A stretch of 64,000 nucleotides of DNA from VAXT01 sp963850415. GTDB lineage: Bacteria > Actinomycetota > Thermoleophilia > Gaiellales > Gaiellaceae. A program made the position numbers and the translations under genes. The notes beneath the pieces were generated by a model that worked only from the letters and a program-made list of their open reading frames with translations, did no database searches and was not told the origin of the DNA. Positions 63,459-64,000 of the stretch are shown here, one piece after another (the first letter of the stretch is position 1; each line of letters starts with the position of its first letter). The stretch covers positions 496,001-560,000 of the forward strand of contig CAWKLE010000003.1 of assembly GCA_963850415.1 (NCBI GenBank). Reading direction: 5' to 3'.

Positions 63459-64000
63459 TCAGGAACCGCTTCGTAGAGCGGGTTCCGTCGTTCCAGCGGT
63501 GTAAATCCCCATCCGGCGGTAGCGCTCGCGACGTTGTGCACGAAGTTCTCCGCCGGGCACGGCGGACAACTCGTCGAGGGTCCGGCCGAGCGCCTGTCCG
63601 AGCATGCGGGCGGCCTCGTCCGGGTTCAGGTGCGCGCCGCCCTGCGGCTCCGGGACGATCTCGTCGATCACGCCCAGCTCGAGGCAGTGCACCGCGTCGG
63701 GCTTGAGCGCGACCGCAGCCTTCACCTTCTCGGCGCCGTCGCGCCAGAGGATCGCCGCGCAGCCCTCGGGTGAGATCACGCTGTAGATCGCGTTCTCCTG
63801 CATCAGCACGCGGTCGACGAGCCCGATCGCGATCGCACCGCCCGAGTTTCCCTCGCCGATGATGCACGAGACGAGCGGGACGCTCAGTCGAGCCATCAGC
63901 GCCTGCGAGCGGGCAATCGCGCCGCCCTGGCCGTGCTGCTCGGCGGCCACGCCCGGATAGGCCCCCGGCGAGTCGAGGAACGTGGCGATCGGGAACCCGT
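63459..64000 (-). CDS. accA: Acetyl-CoA carboxylase carboxyltransferase alpha subunit, C-terminal part
   Basis: The reading frame continues past the window edge. Visible residues include FLDSPGAYPGVAAEQHGQGG, SCIIGEGNSGGAIAIG, ENAIYSVISPEGCAAILWRD and AAVALKPDAVHCLELGVIDE, the conserved C-terminal half of AccA. It transfers carboxyl from biotin to acetyl-CoA, the first step of fatty-acid synthesis. The tail ends near RRERYRRMGIY. The N-terminus, and a possible fused beta subunit, lie outside. Confidence 0.9.
   Translation of the reverse strand, partial: GFPIATFLDSPGAYPGVAAEQHGQGGAIARSQALMARLSVPLVSCIIGEGNSGGAIAIGLVDRVLMQENAIYSVISPEGCAAILWRDGAEKVKAAVALKPDAVHCLELGVIDEIVPEPQGGAHLNPDEAARMLGQALGRTLDELSAVPGGELRAQRRERYRRMGIYTAGTTEPALRSGS

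Noticed and set aside
1..64000. CRISPR array, prophage, transposase or known defence island
   Set aside because: I saw no regularly spaced direct repeats, transposase motifs, phage structural genes or restriction/defence proteins.

Overview
The window is high-GC bacterial DNA with short intergenic gaps and many 4-bp start/stop overlaps (ATGA, GTGA, TTGA). Several features point to a high-GC Gram-positive actinobacterium: SUF-type iron-sulfur assembly, an A2-type cytochrome c oxidase with universal-stress proteins in the operon, a DUF6458 protein, PE-Lig-Pol LigD with Ku, and many apparently leaderless start codons. My guess is a Thermoleophilia-like (Gaiellales/Solirubrobacterales) genome. 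That placement is inference; no rRNA or taxonomic marker was searched.

Layout. 1-12 kb: a SUF cluster on the minus strand (sufC, sufB, two VOC-domain genes, sufD). It is separated from sufS by an island of about 7.7 kb. The island holds a GtrA protein, a GtrB-like glycosyltransferase, a large GT39-like membrane glycosyltransferase and three paralogous lipoproteins that fuse a mono-heme cytochrome c to a large Cys/His-rich domain I do not recognise. 12-16.6 kb: tatA, tatC, an adenosine deaminase with a disrupted start, a TPR membrane protein, a STAS protein and a di-heme cytochrome c. 16.7-21.6 kb: cytochrome c oxidase operon ctaC-ctaD-usp-ctaE-usp. 21.7-26.9 kb: DUF6458, an M23 peptidase, a GGDEF/HD-GYP protein, tRNA-Lys(CUU), a nuclease and an SGNH-like protein. 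27-38 kb: envelope sugar metabolism (nucleotide-sugar dehydrogenase, oxidoreductase, hexapeptide acyltransferase; rmlB and rmlACD for dTDP-L-rhamnose), a subtilase, a SpoIID protein and a Ser/Thr kinase. 38-42.4 kb: M24 peptidase, Hsp20, Lon and a YtxH-like protein. 42.6-50.2 kb: M23 peptidase, Zur with its operator and a ZIP transporter, half-size TauE/SafE proteins, otsB, a HAD phosphatase, PolX, a polyprenol-phosphate mannosyltransferase and thioredoxin. 50-54.3 kb: TPP riboswitch-thiD-thiM-thiE-thiL, followed by a lone DppB-like permease. 54.3-64 kb: MrfA-like helicase, amidinotransferase, a LOG-like protein, NDH-2-like dehydrogenase, GNAT, Ku/LigD and the 3' part of accA.

Shared themes. 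Many genes start 6-9 nt after a TAnnnT hexamer with no Shine-Dalgarno sequence, so leaderless transcription looks common. At several divergent pairs the two -10 elements overlap. Several palindromic repeat families occur between convergent genes, and two of them also lie in frame inside sufD and rmlD. Apparent single-base indels break ugd, lon and the tatC/adenosine deaminase junction, and the GGDEF protein lacks a start codon at its natural N-terminus. Assembly indels are the simplest explanation for these, to be checked in reads.

The most novel candidate is the cytochrome/Cys-His-rich lipoprotein family at 1.8-7.9 kb, interleaved with what looks like a lipid-linked sugar transfer set.
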